A stretch of DNA of 64,000 bases from Trogon surrucura (lineage: Eukaryota > Chordata > Aves > Trogoniformes > Trogonidae). Positions 1 to 35,100 of the stretch are shown piece after piece. A program made the translations under genes and the position numbers. The stretch lies in NCBI GenBank assembly GCA_020746105.1, contig CM036622.1, forward strand, positions 37,301,477 through 37,365,476, given 5' to 3'. Each line of letters begins with the position of its first letter. Position 1 is the stretch's first letter. The notes beneath the pieces are model-generated. The model made no database searches. It saw only the letters and a program-made list of their open reading frames with translations, and had not been told where the DNA came from.

Positions 1-202
1 TGGTGCAGTATAGATAAGTGATTAGAACCGATGCAGGTCTATGAGCACAGGTTTCAAAGTATCGGTGGCACCGTCAGCGGCGTGAGTGTTGGCAAGTCAA
101 TAAAACACAACCTGATAAGGGGCATGTGTGTATTTATTTCAATTGTCAAGACAGTCTGAAATTAGGGAAGCTGGGATTTTATTAGTTAATGCTGGTAAAG
201 GT

Positions 203-389
203 ATCATCATCATAGAATGGCCTGGGCTGGAAGGGACCTCAGAGATCATTTTAATCCAACCTCCCTGTTGTGAGCAGGGACACCACCTCTCGACTAGGTC
301 AGGCAACACATGTGAGAACGGAACGGGACTCGAACCCGTGACCTTGGTGTTTCAAACACCACGCTCAACCCACTGAGCTAAACCGGTCT
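203..389 (-). mobile_element. tRNA-derived SINE with CR1-like tail
   Basis: On the minus strand a tRNA-like head reads GACCGGTTTAGCTCAGTGG (A box) and GGGTTCGAGTCCC (B box), followed by a tail matching the CR1 3' end (GGTCCCTTCCAGCCCAGGCC, ATTCTATGATGATGAT). The structure matches the TguSINE1 type of passerine birds, mobilised in trans by CR1. The head resembles tRNA-Ile overall. It is not a tRNA gene, because the head runs straight into the CR1 tail. Confidence 0.82.
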
Positions 390-800
390 ATGACATGCAA
401 TCACATGTTTTGGATTATTGTTAAGACATACTTCAAGTTCTAGGCCCACTCTGGATGGAAACAAGAAGAGTGATAATCAAGAACTCTGTTTCTTCTTAAT
501 GGGCAGCAGAATGGCTCTTTCTCACACAAACTGTCGCGGCAGAAAGAGCAAAGCTATAAATGAACAGCATTTAAAGAGGTAAAGAAGATTTGTTTAGGTT
601 AATCATCAGACAGTGAAATGAATCTCAAATTATGGCTAGCTGTGGGTGCAGTCTTAAAGATGATGTACTAAATTCACACAAAAGTTTAAATGGAGAAATT
701 ATAGCAGTATTCTTGGACGAGCAGATCATGAATGTAACGAGTCAGCAAAACATCATGCATTTTACGTTTCAGAAATCTCACCTACATTACTTTAAAATGA

Positions 801-898
801 CATTTAAAATATCTGTGGAATAATGGTGCACTCTATGAAAAGAGTTCTTCATTTAAAATATCTGTAGAATAATGGTGCACTCTATGAAAACAGTTCTT
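801..898. repeat. 49-bp tandem duplication
   Basis: Two adjacent 49-bp units (801-849, 850-898), each starting catttaaaatatctgt, differ at two bases. They lie 61 bp before copy A exon 11 and do not disturb its acceptor. Confidence 0.9.
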
Positions 899-959
899 CA
901 TGAAAAATAATCATTAGTGACTAAGGTAGGTTTGTTTGGTTTTATTTTATTTTGTACAG

Positions 960-23125
<22,166 letters not shown>

Positions 23126-26100
23126 ATTAAAGGCAGTACTTATCTTTGAATTGTCACTGTAATTATTTCAATACTGCTATTTTTGTTATTGCAATTATGT
23201 CAATATCGATAGTCAGTCTTGATAATAAGTAAATGTGTACCAGTTTCTTACTACTAGTTTTCGTTACTCAAACCACTCTGTGTGGCCAACGCAAAGGCCT
23301 ACTGCACTCATAAAGTAGAAGCATGCTAAGTCATAAATAAGTAGTATGAGCTTGCGTTGATCTCTGTCAAAATCACACTAATCAGGCATGTTTCATAAAC
23401 TACCTGTAAGCATTTTCATGTTCAGTAAAAATAGTTTTGTTACTGCCAGAAACAGACCTCAAGCCTTATCCTCACTGTGCCTATGTAAGGCAGTTGGTCC
23501 TGGCCTGGTGGGCTTGTTGTCAACTTGTGAGAAATTGTGGGCCAGTTGGAGCTTGATACCCAAAGTCAAGGGCTAAGAGCTCTCCAAAGACTGTGGTAAT
23601 TTATAAAAAGTGAAAAATCTTGAATTTGGACTTTGAGAGTGGTAAAGAAGGCATCCTTTTCGGCGTTAGCTTCCTTCCTGATGACTAAGATTCTCAAGGA
23701 CTGTAACCATCGGTGCTAATTACATGGCATCAGCTCTGTGGTATTGTATATTAGTTGCTAATTTAGGATGACTGTTAAGGACTAACTCCTTCGAATATTT
23801 AGTAATAACAATAATTATTAAGAACTAACCATCAGTAATGTATACTGCTAATTAATATCTATGGAGTAAAGTTTTGTTTTTAAGTTTAAAAATGGCCTGA
23901 TTAATCAGTCTTCCACACCTCCAACATAGCAATTTCTGATTCCCTGAGACTTAGACTTATGATGTCTCTTATCTACATGTAGATACTTAGACACACACAG
24001 CCTAATAGATAGGCTGTTAGGCTAATCAGTGTACTAATAACAATCTCCAGAATATTGACTGATGCAGTCTCACTGTATTCATCTTGAATCACTTATCTGT
24101 TTTTTTATGTTCCTGTCTTAGATGGAAAACTAATTTGACTAGCAAATTTGTTTGTTTCCTGTTTATATATTACTTGTCTCCTGTTCATGCATTACTTGAT
24201 ATAACAAGGTTATTGTCTAAGAGTAGGTCTACACCATAATATAAATAAGATATACTTGCAATTGCAAGAATGAAATAGATATTCTTTAACACTATAGTGT
24301 TAAAGATTCAAGTAAGAACATACTCAGGTTGATATTTTTTTCCTAAATTCTAGATTTTTAGTCTTTTATTTTTAAAACTAGGCTTTTTAATTTTTGATGA
24401 TATCATACGTACCTACATTGTCAATGCCATAATATTGAGCAAATGTTACACCTTGAATGGCTGTTTACTAAAGGAGAAAAATATGTTAACAATTAATACA
24501 GGAAACAATTTTTCAGAGATAAAATAACACAGTCCTTGAATCATCTAACAAACAGGAATAGTTTTATTTCCATATTAATTCTGATTCAGTTCTCAAATCA
24601 CTTATGAAAATAGGGGAAGTGAATAATTTGATTAATTTGGAATCTAAGAAAAGAATTCAGTTCATGATATGTAAGATGTTAAAATGAAGCAATGTTGAGG
24701 GAGAAGGAATGTGTATCTATTTGACACTAACTCCTAGCTCCCATCTACTTTTCAAGTGTCCTTAGTTAGATCAGCTTTGTTTGCAGCAACGTATAAAGAG
24801 CAAAGGCAGAATTTAGAAAGGATTGAGCTACTCTAGGTGACTAGCATTATCTACTCTGTAGTTAACACAGGGACTCTGACCAGCTGTTTGGTGTCACATT
24901 TTTCCTTTCTAGATGCTCTTGGCCTTCTCCAATATTAATTTATTCTTGCTTTCACTTGTACATATATCATCTTGTACAGCTTTTGTTTCAGAATAATCAA
25001 AGTGCCTTTTTGTTGTATAAACTCTTTAGTCATTCTTTGACATGCACGTATTTCATAGTGATGTAAAATTATAAGTCATCTCCATGTTGTTCAAAAAGCA
25101 AAGCAAAGAAACGTAAGTGTATATTCCAAGCTATGGGTAGAAAGCAGCACTGTGGAATTACGACATGTTTCCCCATCCGCAAAGTGAGTTCGGCATAGAA
25201 ATTTGTAATCTAAATTAAGTTTTCCCAAGATCTTCCACTCTACAAAAGATTTGTCTCTATGTACCTGTTTATTTATTCTTCAGTGTAAAAGATGCATTAT
25301 TGAAGATGAGTTATTTACGTACCTGATAGGTCAAAAACAACTCAGACATTACTCTTCATGCATTCTAGTGTTAAGAATTACGGTTCAGGATGATAATGTT
25401 TCAAGGTTTAGCTTAACAGTACTTTTGATGAATCATACAACAATCTGGTTTTGTAGATGTTTATCATTTCATTTTTTGCAATTTCTTGAGGAGCTTAAAA
25501 CTTAGCTCTTATCTGAAGTCCTAAGAAATTTTTGCTTTGAAGACATAATCATTCCTTCTCTTATTCTTCCATTATCATCTATGAAATTTTAAAGAAGGAA
25601 GAAAGGTATGTTATTTGCATCTAGGAATCTTTCTTTGACAAAGAATTTCTAAAATGTCCTTCAAAATTTCTCTAGAAGTTCTGTGTCTCAATTTTCACAC
25701 CAGGTTCCTCTGAGTTCATGATAGAAGGTGTGTATTTTCTTCATTATCACCAATACTATCAATCAATGATTTTTCTTTCTGAAGCCATATCTTTAATTTG
25801 CCACATGATGGCCTCATTTGTTCAGACAATAGCTGAGTTAATCTGCATTTTCTTTCAGAAATTTTCTTTTCTTCTTCACATATATCTTGTTCAACTCAGT
25901 ACATGCAGTTCTGTATCTAATCCAAGGAGCAACATTCTTACGAGCTTTTGATTACTAGCTGGCATACCTCAGTTTCATAAAGGAAAACTATTCTGAGAAT
26001 ATACCCTCATCAAAAAAAATAATATAATTACACAATTTAAATTGTTCAGCTTCCAGCTGTATAGGAAATGTACATTACTTCAGGCAGTAAATAGTCTGGT

Positions 26101-27149
26101 GCTCAAGACACAAAACCAGAGCTCACACTTCGGAGAAGCCTCAAGGAGCACTAATGTAGCTGCTCGTGCAGCTGAGCAGTAGCCACGACTGTGATTCTTG
26201 TACTATCACCTAGAGACATCAGAACAGCAGCTGCAGTCCACCTGCCTGTAATCCCCTACCTGTCTCCTTCTTGTTGACAAAACACCTCTCTTACGTGTTT
26301 TTTCTTGGGATTCCCATATTAGGTCCAAAAGCAAAACATCAGATTATTCATGCAAATAAAACGAACTTCTCTTTCAGATTAAGTCAGCAAAAGTTTTGGA
26401 CTATTGTTTTCCTTCAGAGCTTTTGTCTCTGAACACCCAAACATATTGCAAACTTCAAGTTTCGGAATACCCATATATCAGTGAGAAACATTACACCTTG
26501 TTGAGGGAGAATCATCTGAACGTTTTTCAAAAGTTTTTGTCTACTGACTTCAGTTTCGGGAATGATAAATAACATAAACTGGCCATTTACTTAGATTCCA
26601 GCCTATTTTTTGAAGTTACATATCTTAAGCACCTGAATATAATTTTTTATCCATTTAACATCATACATAGTAAGTCATCAGATCTGTCATCTTTAAAAGT
26701 CCACATGAGGGAATTATTAAACAGATATTTGAACATTGTGGTATTTTTTCTCAAATTGTATGTTTGCTATGGTTATAGAGGTAACTGTGTTACATAATTT
26801 GGTAATAGAAATTTCCTTAGATTTACCTTATTATCTTATCCACATTTGATCTAGAAAATCCATTTTCTATTGCACAGTTGTTCTTTAGCTATAGCTATCT
26901 GAAAACTGATGTGAAGTTTTATTTCTAAGTTTCATCAAGAAGAAGGGTCAAATGAGCTGGTAGTCAGTTCCTCCTAGTACGTCCCAAAATATCAGGTCTG
27001 TTACAATTCCTTAAATTATAATTGAATACATATGTAGGATGTCCACATCAGAGAACGCCTGACTCAAAGTACTTCTCAATATCACACTGCCAAATTTTAA
27101 GGCTGGGTTGGCCACTAAGCTTTGACAGGTACTCTCTATGATGCCCTCA

Positions 27150-27920
27150 CCTCCCTCCTAGACAAGGATAACAGGCGAACCAGGGAGAGAGACCTTGATA
27201 TTGAAAAAAACTTGAACCAGTTTAATGATATAAAAAAATAAAAGTGTTACACTAACAATGAAGATGTCAAACTACATACAGATATATACAAGTATGCAAA
27301 TATGCTCCAAGATACAAGAGAATACGCTAACAGAGGACTCATGCCTTGCAGATGACAACAAGGTCCCAAGCAAGAAAGAAAGGTCCCAGACTGGACTCAG
27401 CAGCAGCAGATGGGAATGCCTGAGCACAGAGTCTCAAAGATAGTCCAGAAAAACCCAGAAAAGAAGCTGTGTCTCTGTCACACGAGGTAGGGGACAGGGG
27501 AGAACAACCTGTGCCAATAAACAGTGCTCCTCTGCAGTATGGAAACACAAAGCAGCAGCAGCACAGGAAAAGATGACAAACAGCCCATGGCAATGAGCTT
27601 CCAGTACAAGCCCTAAAAACCCTCAGGCTCTCCTTAGGGGCCATAATACACTGGGCACAGTGGGAAGGAACACTGTGATTTGTCCATTTGGGTCACCTGA
27701 TCCATCCTCTCCTCCCCACAGACACTGCTGCCCCTCCTCTCCCATGGTGTTTGCCATGTGTGCCAGGCAGTTCCAGGAAACTTTTATCTCGGTGCTTTCA
27801 AACCAGAACACACACCAATGAACTTCTCATCATGGGCAACCATGTATGTCCATACACATCACTTTTCCCAGTTGTATCCAATAACAGAACAAGAAATGAT
27901 GGTTTACATTCCATCTGCAC
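27150..27920. mobile_element. Possible degraded LTR-type element
   Basis: Base composition shifts to GC-richer here. The piece gaaccagtttaatgatataaaaaaataaaag followed by cagatatatacaagtatgc recalls the R/polyadenylation part of bird LTRs read in reverse. I could not find matching ends or a target-site duplication, so this is a weak call; it could also be unique sequence. Confidence 0.28.
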
Positions 27921-27924
27921 GTGA

Positions 27925-28126
27925 GAAAACAGTTTATTGTTGTGAGGGTGGTTGAACACTGAAAAAAGTTGTTTAGAGATGTCATGGAGTCTAGATATTC
28001 AAAACTAGACTAGACATAGCCCCAAGCAACCTGCTCGGCCTGATCCTCCTTGAGATAAGATCTGGACTAGATGATCTCCAGAAGTGCTTGCTAGTGTCAG
28101 CTGTTCTATGATTCTGTGATTCTGTG
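27925..28126 (+). mobile_element. CR1 3' end fragment
   Basis: Starts with gtgagggtggttgaacactg, continues ccaagcaacctgctc and ggactagatgatctcc, and ends in the CR1 octamer-like tail ttctatgattctgtgattctgtg. It lies about 950 bp upstream of copy B's ATG exon. Confidence 0.88.
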
Positions 28127-29079
28127 CAGGAAAAATTACGGTCAACCATGTGGATCCAACAAGCTAAATCAATGCACTCCCTATGGTGGCTTCCAGTACA
28201 TCAAAACCATTCAATACAGCGCAAGTTGTATTAAGAGGAAAATAGTCATAAAAATAACACTTGAAAATCACTTCCTAAACTTTTGTCCAAAGAATACATA
28301 AAACTATCCTGCACCTCAAAAATGACCAGAATCTGACAAAAGGAATGTCCACTGTGATAATCTGCTCCAGGAAATGTTGATTTTTAGGTCATCCTGATTA
28401 GTTGTGAACCTTACGAGGAATGATTAAGATATGAACAAAGGGACTTCCTTGGAGATGAGTTAAGAAGAGACTTCTCAGCTGTTTTCAGGTGTGACAATAA
28501 TAAAACAGGCTCTTCAAAACTTTTCATTGCTGAGTACCCCATTTCCGGAGGCAGAGTTTGCACATAGACCTTCGCAGACCTGGCAGGCTCCAAGGCTGCT
28601 GCAAAAAGCTGGCATGCATCAGTCTTTTTCCTCATTAGACTTTTACGTAAATTGAGCAAAGTCCAATCTCGTTGCTCAGTTCTAACCAACTGACTGCTGA
28701 ACAATCTTCCAGGACAGGTGAAAAAAAGATTAAGATAATATCCCTGGTAAGTCAGCACATTTATTTTGTCCGGGACAGATTATCAACGTTGAATAATGAA
28801 TATTATAAAACAAGCAAAAATATGCAATGAAATTTCATTCTGCTTTAAGGTACATTTTACTGTTTATTTCGTATTAATTAAACACAGAATTTTGCATGCT
28901 TTGAGATGGCATATTACCAAATGTTACGCTGATAACACCACTGAGGTTCTTGTTTCAAAACTGAAGACAAACTGGTTTCAAACAGCACATCAAGATAAGT
29001 TTTTCAGATTGTTAGTTTTGCATTCTCTCAGATAAATATTACTGCTAATTTTTCCCAAGGTACTTTATCTCTCAAACAG

Positions 29080-29177
29080 ATTAAAATGCATTCTGGAGAT
29101 GAAACAAAGTCTTATAGAAATGGAAAGGATGCTACTATCACTGTATCATGTCAGGATTGTGTATCTGAAGGCAAATG
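29080..29177 (+). CDS. ABCB1/ABCB4: Copy B exon 2: probable start codon exon
   Basis: Acceptor ctcaaacag, six untranslated bases, ATG at 29086 (A at -3), then 92 coding nt to donor gtgagt. It encodes [15 protein letters not shown]... and leaves two bases that join exon 3, the phase of human exon 2. Sequence similarity is weak, as is usual for this cytosolic tail. The start is chosen by phase, splice sites and the lack of a better ATG. Confidence 0.68.
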
Positions 29178-32100
29178 GTGAGTATTGCAGTTGATTTCAA
29201 AATATTCCCATGAAAGGTTGGATCAGATGATCATCTGAGGTTCCTTCTAACCTGAGGTCTTCTATCTTTCTTTTCTACTAATGTTTTAAGTTTTACTGCA
29301 TGGACTTAAATTTTACTGCTAAACAGTACAGGAATCGGCACACAGTTTTCCTCTTTTTCAAAAATTCTTTGATATCCATTACTCTCTTCAGACAATGCAT
29401 GCAATCACAGCTATAAAAACATATCAAAACCTATATCAAAATTTGGATAAACAAATCTAAATATAGATAAATTGTTAACAGATAAATCCAGTTGAGCCCC
29501 TCAGATCAGGAGAAGTCCATCTGAGGAGCAGGAAGCTTTGATGGTACCTTGATGCTATGACTGGGTATTTCTGTTGGGGTTATTGAAAACTTGGCTGCTT
29601 CACTCATTCTTTTGCAAAAAGAACTAGACAGCTGTTTCTATTTTGTTTGTTGAAAGACTGATACAAAATATTGAGAGTTGAAGTAAGAATAGTTAAAGGA
29701 CAGCTAAGTTACATGCTGGTAGAAGTCCCCTGGAAGTAGTGTCACTTTTTTGCTGTAATGGAGGGCCAAAGGGAGTCAGATGTCCTGCACGTTCTCCTCT
29801 CTACCCCACTCCTATATAAAAAAAAGAAACAGTTCACAGTGGAATATAGATTCCATAACTTAAAAGCTATCATAACATTGTAATGCACTGCTTCCTGTGT
29901 TATGTAGTAAAAGACACCTAATCCCCAAATAACTTATGGGAAAGGGCTTAGGACAGTCTTAGTGGGACTTCCAGGCACCAGAGTCTGACCTCTGTGCATG
30001 GTGAAAGTGGAAACAGTGACTTGTCCCAGTTAGGATTAATTAGAGTTTACGAAACTGCTGACGGGCACAGTGCTTCATGTCCTTTAAAATAACTTGTGCC
30101 AACGACAGCAGGAGAAAGACTAATATTTGATCCCACACAGAATTTTTTAGAGCTGAGAGAAACCCCATTGCAAAACCATGGAAACAGTTTTACATTTAAC
30201 CTACATTTTTAAAATGTGTTGGATAGGCTTAGTTTTAATTGGAGAACACAGATTTTTTGGAGGGAAAACTCAGTTTATTCAGATAACAACATTCTCTTGT
30301 TTGCTTTCTGATGGTTTATAGGTCAAGGACACTTATTAAAGTTCATCTTCCTCCTTTTTAATGCTAAAAGTGAGATATTTAATCCTAATTTAGACAAAAC
30401 TCCTGCAATTTCAACAAATTGTACTAAATTTGTCCATGCAACAACTTGCACTAAATTCGTCCATGGAGGGAAGTATGGAATAAAGCTTACTGTTATCACT
30501 GCTAGTTTTACTGTACCAAAAAGCTGTGAAAATGTCAGGTAAAAATAAAATATCTCATGTCTTATCTTTGAATTTATTTAAAAAAACCCCAAAACACTCA
30601 CCACCAAACCCCCTATTTCCCTCTGCAAATGAGGTAGGCTTTAATAACATTCTCAGAGTTTGACGTATTTTGGAACAAGGCAAATGAATACAAAATTGTA
30701 TAAAAGTGTAATTGTGTTGGAGTGCAGATAGAAGACAACAGGAGAGTTTGCAAGAGGACTTTTGCTACATTGTCAAAGTCCAACTGTAGATTTAACTGCA
30801 GCCATTCTTAATACTTTTTCATAGGAGCTCTAATTTTAAGTCTTGTGGTTTGCAGGTGGCTTGTAACCTTCAGCTAGATTGTATGGTTTTTGGTTTGTTT
30901 TTTTTCCCCCAAATAGACTCCCTATTAACACAATCACAAACCAGAATATTTCTTGAAAGTATTTTTTACAGTGTTCAGAGAAAAGCACTGAGATTATATT
31001 GAAAATTCTTATTTTACATTCGTGTATCTCCTCCTTGCATCTTAACACAAGTTAGAGACAGTAGTGGTATTAATAATTCACGAGGCTTTCTTTATGTTTT
31101 AAGTACTTATCCTACTTAAAATAAAATTATAACTTTTTAGCAGTGGGAACAAGAAGAAACCTGACAAAGTGAATATGGTCAGCCCATTTACAGTGGTAAG
31201 TTTCATATTTGAGTGTTTAGTAGTTCCAATCTTGGTTTAGGTGTCCCTGGAAATCACATCCCCAGATTCATCTGAGTGCTCTTGTCTGTTTTCTGACAGC
31301 AGGAGCAGACAGCTCCTGCCCAAACTAGTGTCACCCAGGAGTACTCCAGCTTGACACACTGACACGAGTGCCTCCTAACATACGCGGGGTGCTGAATACG
31401 TCCACTCTGTTACGCATTTGCAGATACATTTTTACTCAAGGACTGATACTCATTATTATGAAACAAGGAATATATTTTTACTCCTTTGTTTTCTTTATCA
31501 TTTGGAATACGGGGACAAGAACAACCTACACTGACCTAACCGGGGCTAGGCACTACCCTGACAGGGTGTGAGAAGTGATTTGCCATCACACCTATAAGAG
31601 GATAAGGTATCTCACAATTACCTGAGTGCCTGTGGTGATGTGATAGCCTACAGCTCCTGCCTTCATGCAAGTCCGATAATTGAATTTAAGGAATTTTTTT
31701 ACTTCAGCAAGCTGACTAGAATCCAGGGTGATTATTTTCCATTTCATTACTTCTGTACAATAAAATGCATGATGAAACTCTTACTGTCTCTAGTACACAG
31801 TCTTATTTAGGGGTTTTTTGGCCATTGTTTCATGAGAAGTATTAGTAACATTAAAATAGAAACAGTAGAAGTCACTTTTATACAGCTTTAAATATATCGG
31901 CCTTGAAACTCCTTAAGTAAAGACTCCTCAGCCCAAAGTGTGGACCTAAGATACTGAGAAAGTAGAGAAATTATTATAGATAACATATTATTAGTGCTTA
32001 TATTTTTTAGTTTCAGTTACAGCCATCAATACAAATTCCAACTGGAAATAGTTAAATTGATTGCAATATTTGTTTAAAAATATAGTTTTAATATGTTATT

Positions 32101-35100
32101 ATTATTAATATTTTATGAAAAACATTATTCTTAAAATGTTTATTACTAAGTTACTGATTTGTGTAATGATTTTACAATACCGTGTATTAAAATTTCTTTA
32201 TTTACTTTTTTTGCTGCCTCCTTCTTCACTGTCAACACCGCGCTATCACTCAAATGCGTTTGCTGCAATTAGACGAGTTTTCAGCAGTTCTGTTTCTGCT
32301 TTCAGTTTCGATATTCCGACTGGAAGGATAAACTCCTCATGGTGCTGGGCACTACCATGGCAATACTCCATGGAGCAGGTCTCCCCCTCATGACAATTGT
32401 CTTTGGTGACATGACAGACAGTTTTATTTCTTCAGAAAATATTACTTTTCCAGGTAAGAACTGTTGTAGCTCCTAGTTAGTGGCCTTGAAATATGGCTTT
32501 TATGCAACAAAAAATGAGTTGTATTTGGAAAAAATAAAGGCTAGAATAGCAACTCACCTGGAGTTGCTGATACCCAGGGGAGCAGTTTGCTCCCGTACTG
32601 TGCACCAGTTGTGTCACTGGCCCACTCACTGCTGTGAGAAGCAACAGGGCTTTAATTTTGACCAGTTGTGTATTTCTTCCAACCAGTCCTCTCTGCTGTT
32701 ACAAAGAGTTCACTAATTAACTGCTATGCCATGTTTAAAGGAAACACTTTGAAGTATTACAATTCAAGTCAAGGAATTAAATAAATGGGTTAATGGAAAA
32801 TGGTAAAAGAAACAGAGAAAGAAAGTGTCTCATACTACAGGTTTAAAACGAGAAGTTCTTGAACAAAACTACATATATAAACTGAAGCATGTAATGAAGC
32901 CCCGCTTATCAAAAAAAAACCCCAAACAGCAGATGCAGTAGATATATAACCCAGCACAAATCTTATTATATATTTCAGTATTTACTAACAGCTGTGCATT
33001 TTAGAAGAATACTAAAAGTATCCCACAGACTATGGTTATAGGTCTGCTTACCTAAACAGCAACCAAAAAAAAGATTTTCAGACTGATATAAGGATGATTA
33101 TCAGAAATATGGCATTTCTGCTGCTAGGTTTGAGCATATAAATTACTGCATGCTGAAGAGATACAGCTGGGAGTCCCTTTTGCCAAACATCAACAACTTT
33201 GCCCTTTTTTTCTAAATGAGCAGGGCCTTTGCTCACATTACGTGGCTGTGCAATTTCCTAAATTTCTCCAAAGACCTCCACATTATTTCTCACAAGTTCT
33301 CCAACATTACTTTGTTCCTTGACAGAGAAGTAGAGAAGGTACACAGGGAAAAGATCTGAACACTATGTTCGTATAGTTGCATGGTTCGGCCAAACACTCT
33401 TCATTAAAGAGCATTATGCTGATTTTAATCACCTAGCTTACCTGTCAAGCATTAATTTCAAAGTGAGTTAATCACTCTGTCTGAATATTTGGGCAACAAT
33501 GACTGTTAGTGGTTGACAGATACGTGATAATATTCCTCAAAGCATACCAAATATAGTGAAAATCTTAAGTGTTGCCACCTCGGCCTCAGAATTTGATTTC
33601 TATTAAGCATTTTTTGCACTAGAAAATTAGCTAAATCTAGCTTTAAATCAAGTGTAAATACAAATTGTAGTGTTTAATTCGGAAAAGTTATTAAAATGAC
33701 TTCCTAATGCAGAGCTAAATCAAAAAAAGGAACATTTATTCTGAAATGAAAATGGCAATTGCAGATTCCAGAATTGCTCATTCCTGATTAGCTTCACATC
33801 TGGATGAATCCTTACACATTTTAATTACACGTTTAACCTCTGGCAACACAAAGTAACTAAAAAAAAAAAAAGTCCCGCCAGACAATGGAAAGGAAGCACC
33901 TAATATCATGTTCATTAATTTTCTGAACTTCACTTATTTATGAACCTACATTCATAAAGTACACCGGAGCACTACTAAGTAAAGTGGGTTTTATCGCTCC
34001 AGTGTATTACTTTATAAATATTCATAAATTCAGCACACATTCCAGAAAAAATGTGGTATTTGAAATGTGGAATTAAGGCTGGTGATTTTAGAGCAGCTGA
34101 ACTTATCTAGATTTTTAACTGTGTATTGTATTGCAAGTAGAATGTTCACTTCCGCCTTCAGAAAATTCTTTGTAATGTGTTGCATAGTTCCAGTTCCCTT
34201 AAACATTGTCAAGGGCTAGGTAAGGTGCTAGGTAGGACTGCTCTTTATCTGTGATTAAATAACTAACTAGTTTTTCTCTAATTTTCTCTGTAGCAAATTT
34301 TTCTTTATTGAACTATACATCAATGAATTATTCCATAGAAATTTTTTCTCACACTCTGATGGGGAAATTGGAGGAAGAAATGATCAGGTAATAGGAAAGT
34401 CTTCATTCACTTCATGGCTATTCTTTTCTTGTAATAGAGATCTCAAACAATTATCCTTCGAAGTTTATTCCAGTATGTAGCCCAAGATTAATGTCATAAT
34501 AAATAGTTCATGGAACCGAAGGAATTCAGTTTTTGTTACATATTTAGGCTAGGATTGTTGTATGAGTCAGTGGCACCTTGTATTTTCCCACTCCAATCCC
34601 AATCTGTGCCAGATGGCTCATGCAAACCTACAACCTTTATGCCAGAAGCTCAGAGGGAGGGTTATTTCTCCATTTCTTGTGTGTCAGGATACCTTATTCT
34701 CCTCCTGTGCCAGTTCTTACACCTTAGCCTCACTGTGTGCCCCTACTCTTGCTCTTCGTCCTTGTCCACATTCTTCACTCCTCATTCTCCCGTTGCACTC
34801 TCCAGCTCCCATTTTACCACCAGCCCTGCTTGCCTGGCAAGCTGACTTCTCCCTGCCACAACTTTCCTGTTCCTCCTTTTCCCTTTTCTCTGCTACTTTC
34901 CTTCCTCCCTCAGTAGGTAACAACCATAAGAGAGTGAGGCACAGTCCACCGCATGAATGGCTGCTGCCCACCTGGTTCTGAGGGAAGTCCTGGGAGTGGG
35001 ATCTCTTGCAGATGAGGGAGAGCTGTGCCAGCTCTGCGAGAGCTCCTATGCAATAGATTCCCCCTTTCCTGCTCTTTGGCTTTCTCATTTTCATCGAAAC

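Larger units (their letters stand above)
1..959 (+). other. Copy A intron 10 (3' part)
   Basis: Non-coding lead-in to exon 11. It holds a minus-strand SINE (203-389) and a 49-bp tandem duplication (801-898); nothing resembling exon 10 is present. Confidence 0.8.
23126..29079 (+). other. Intergenic region between copies A and B
   Basis: Must contain the 3' UTR of copy A and, by inference, the promoter and non-coding first exon of copy B. I saw no convincing AATAAA in the first 3 kb after the stop (the first noticed is at 26355) and no clear TATA box or CpG island near 29080. It contains an LTR-like GC-richer block (about 27150-27920) and a CR1 fragment (27925-28126). Confidence 0.65.

Noticed and set aside
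315..389. tRNA gene on the minus strand
   Set aside because: A and B boxes are present, but the head continues straight into a CR1 3' tail and the same arrangement recurs at 17852-18063, so it is a SINE.
23126..23131. Polyadenylation signal ATTAAA of copy A
   Set aside because: It starts directly after the stop codon, too close to be the main signal.
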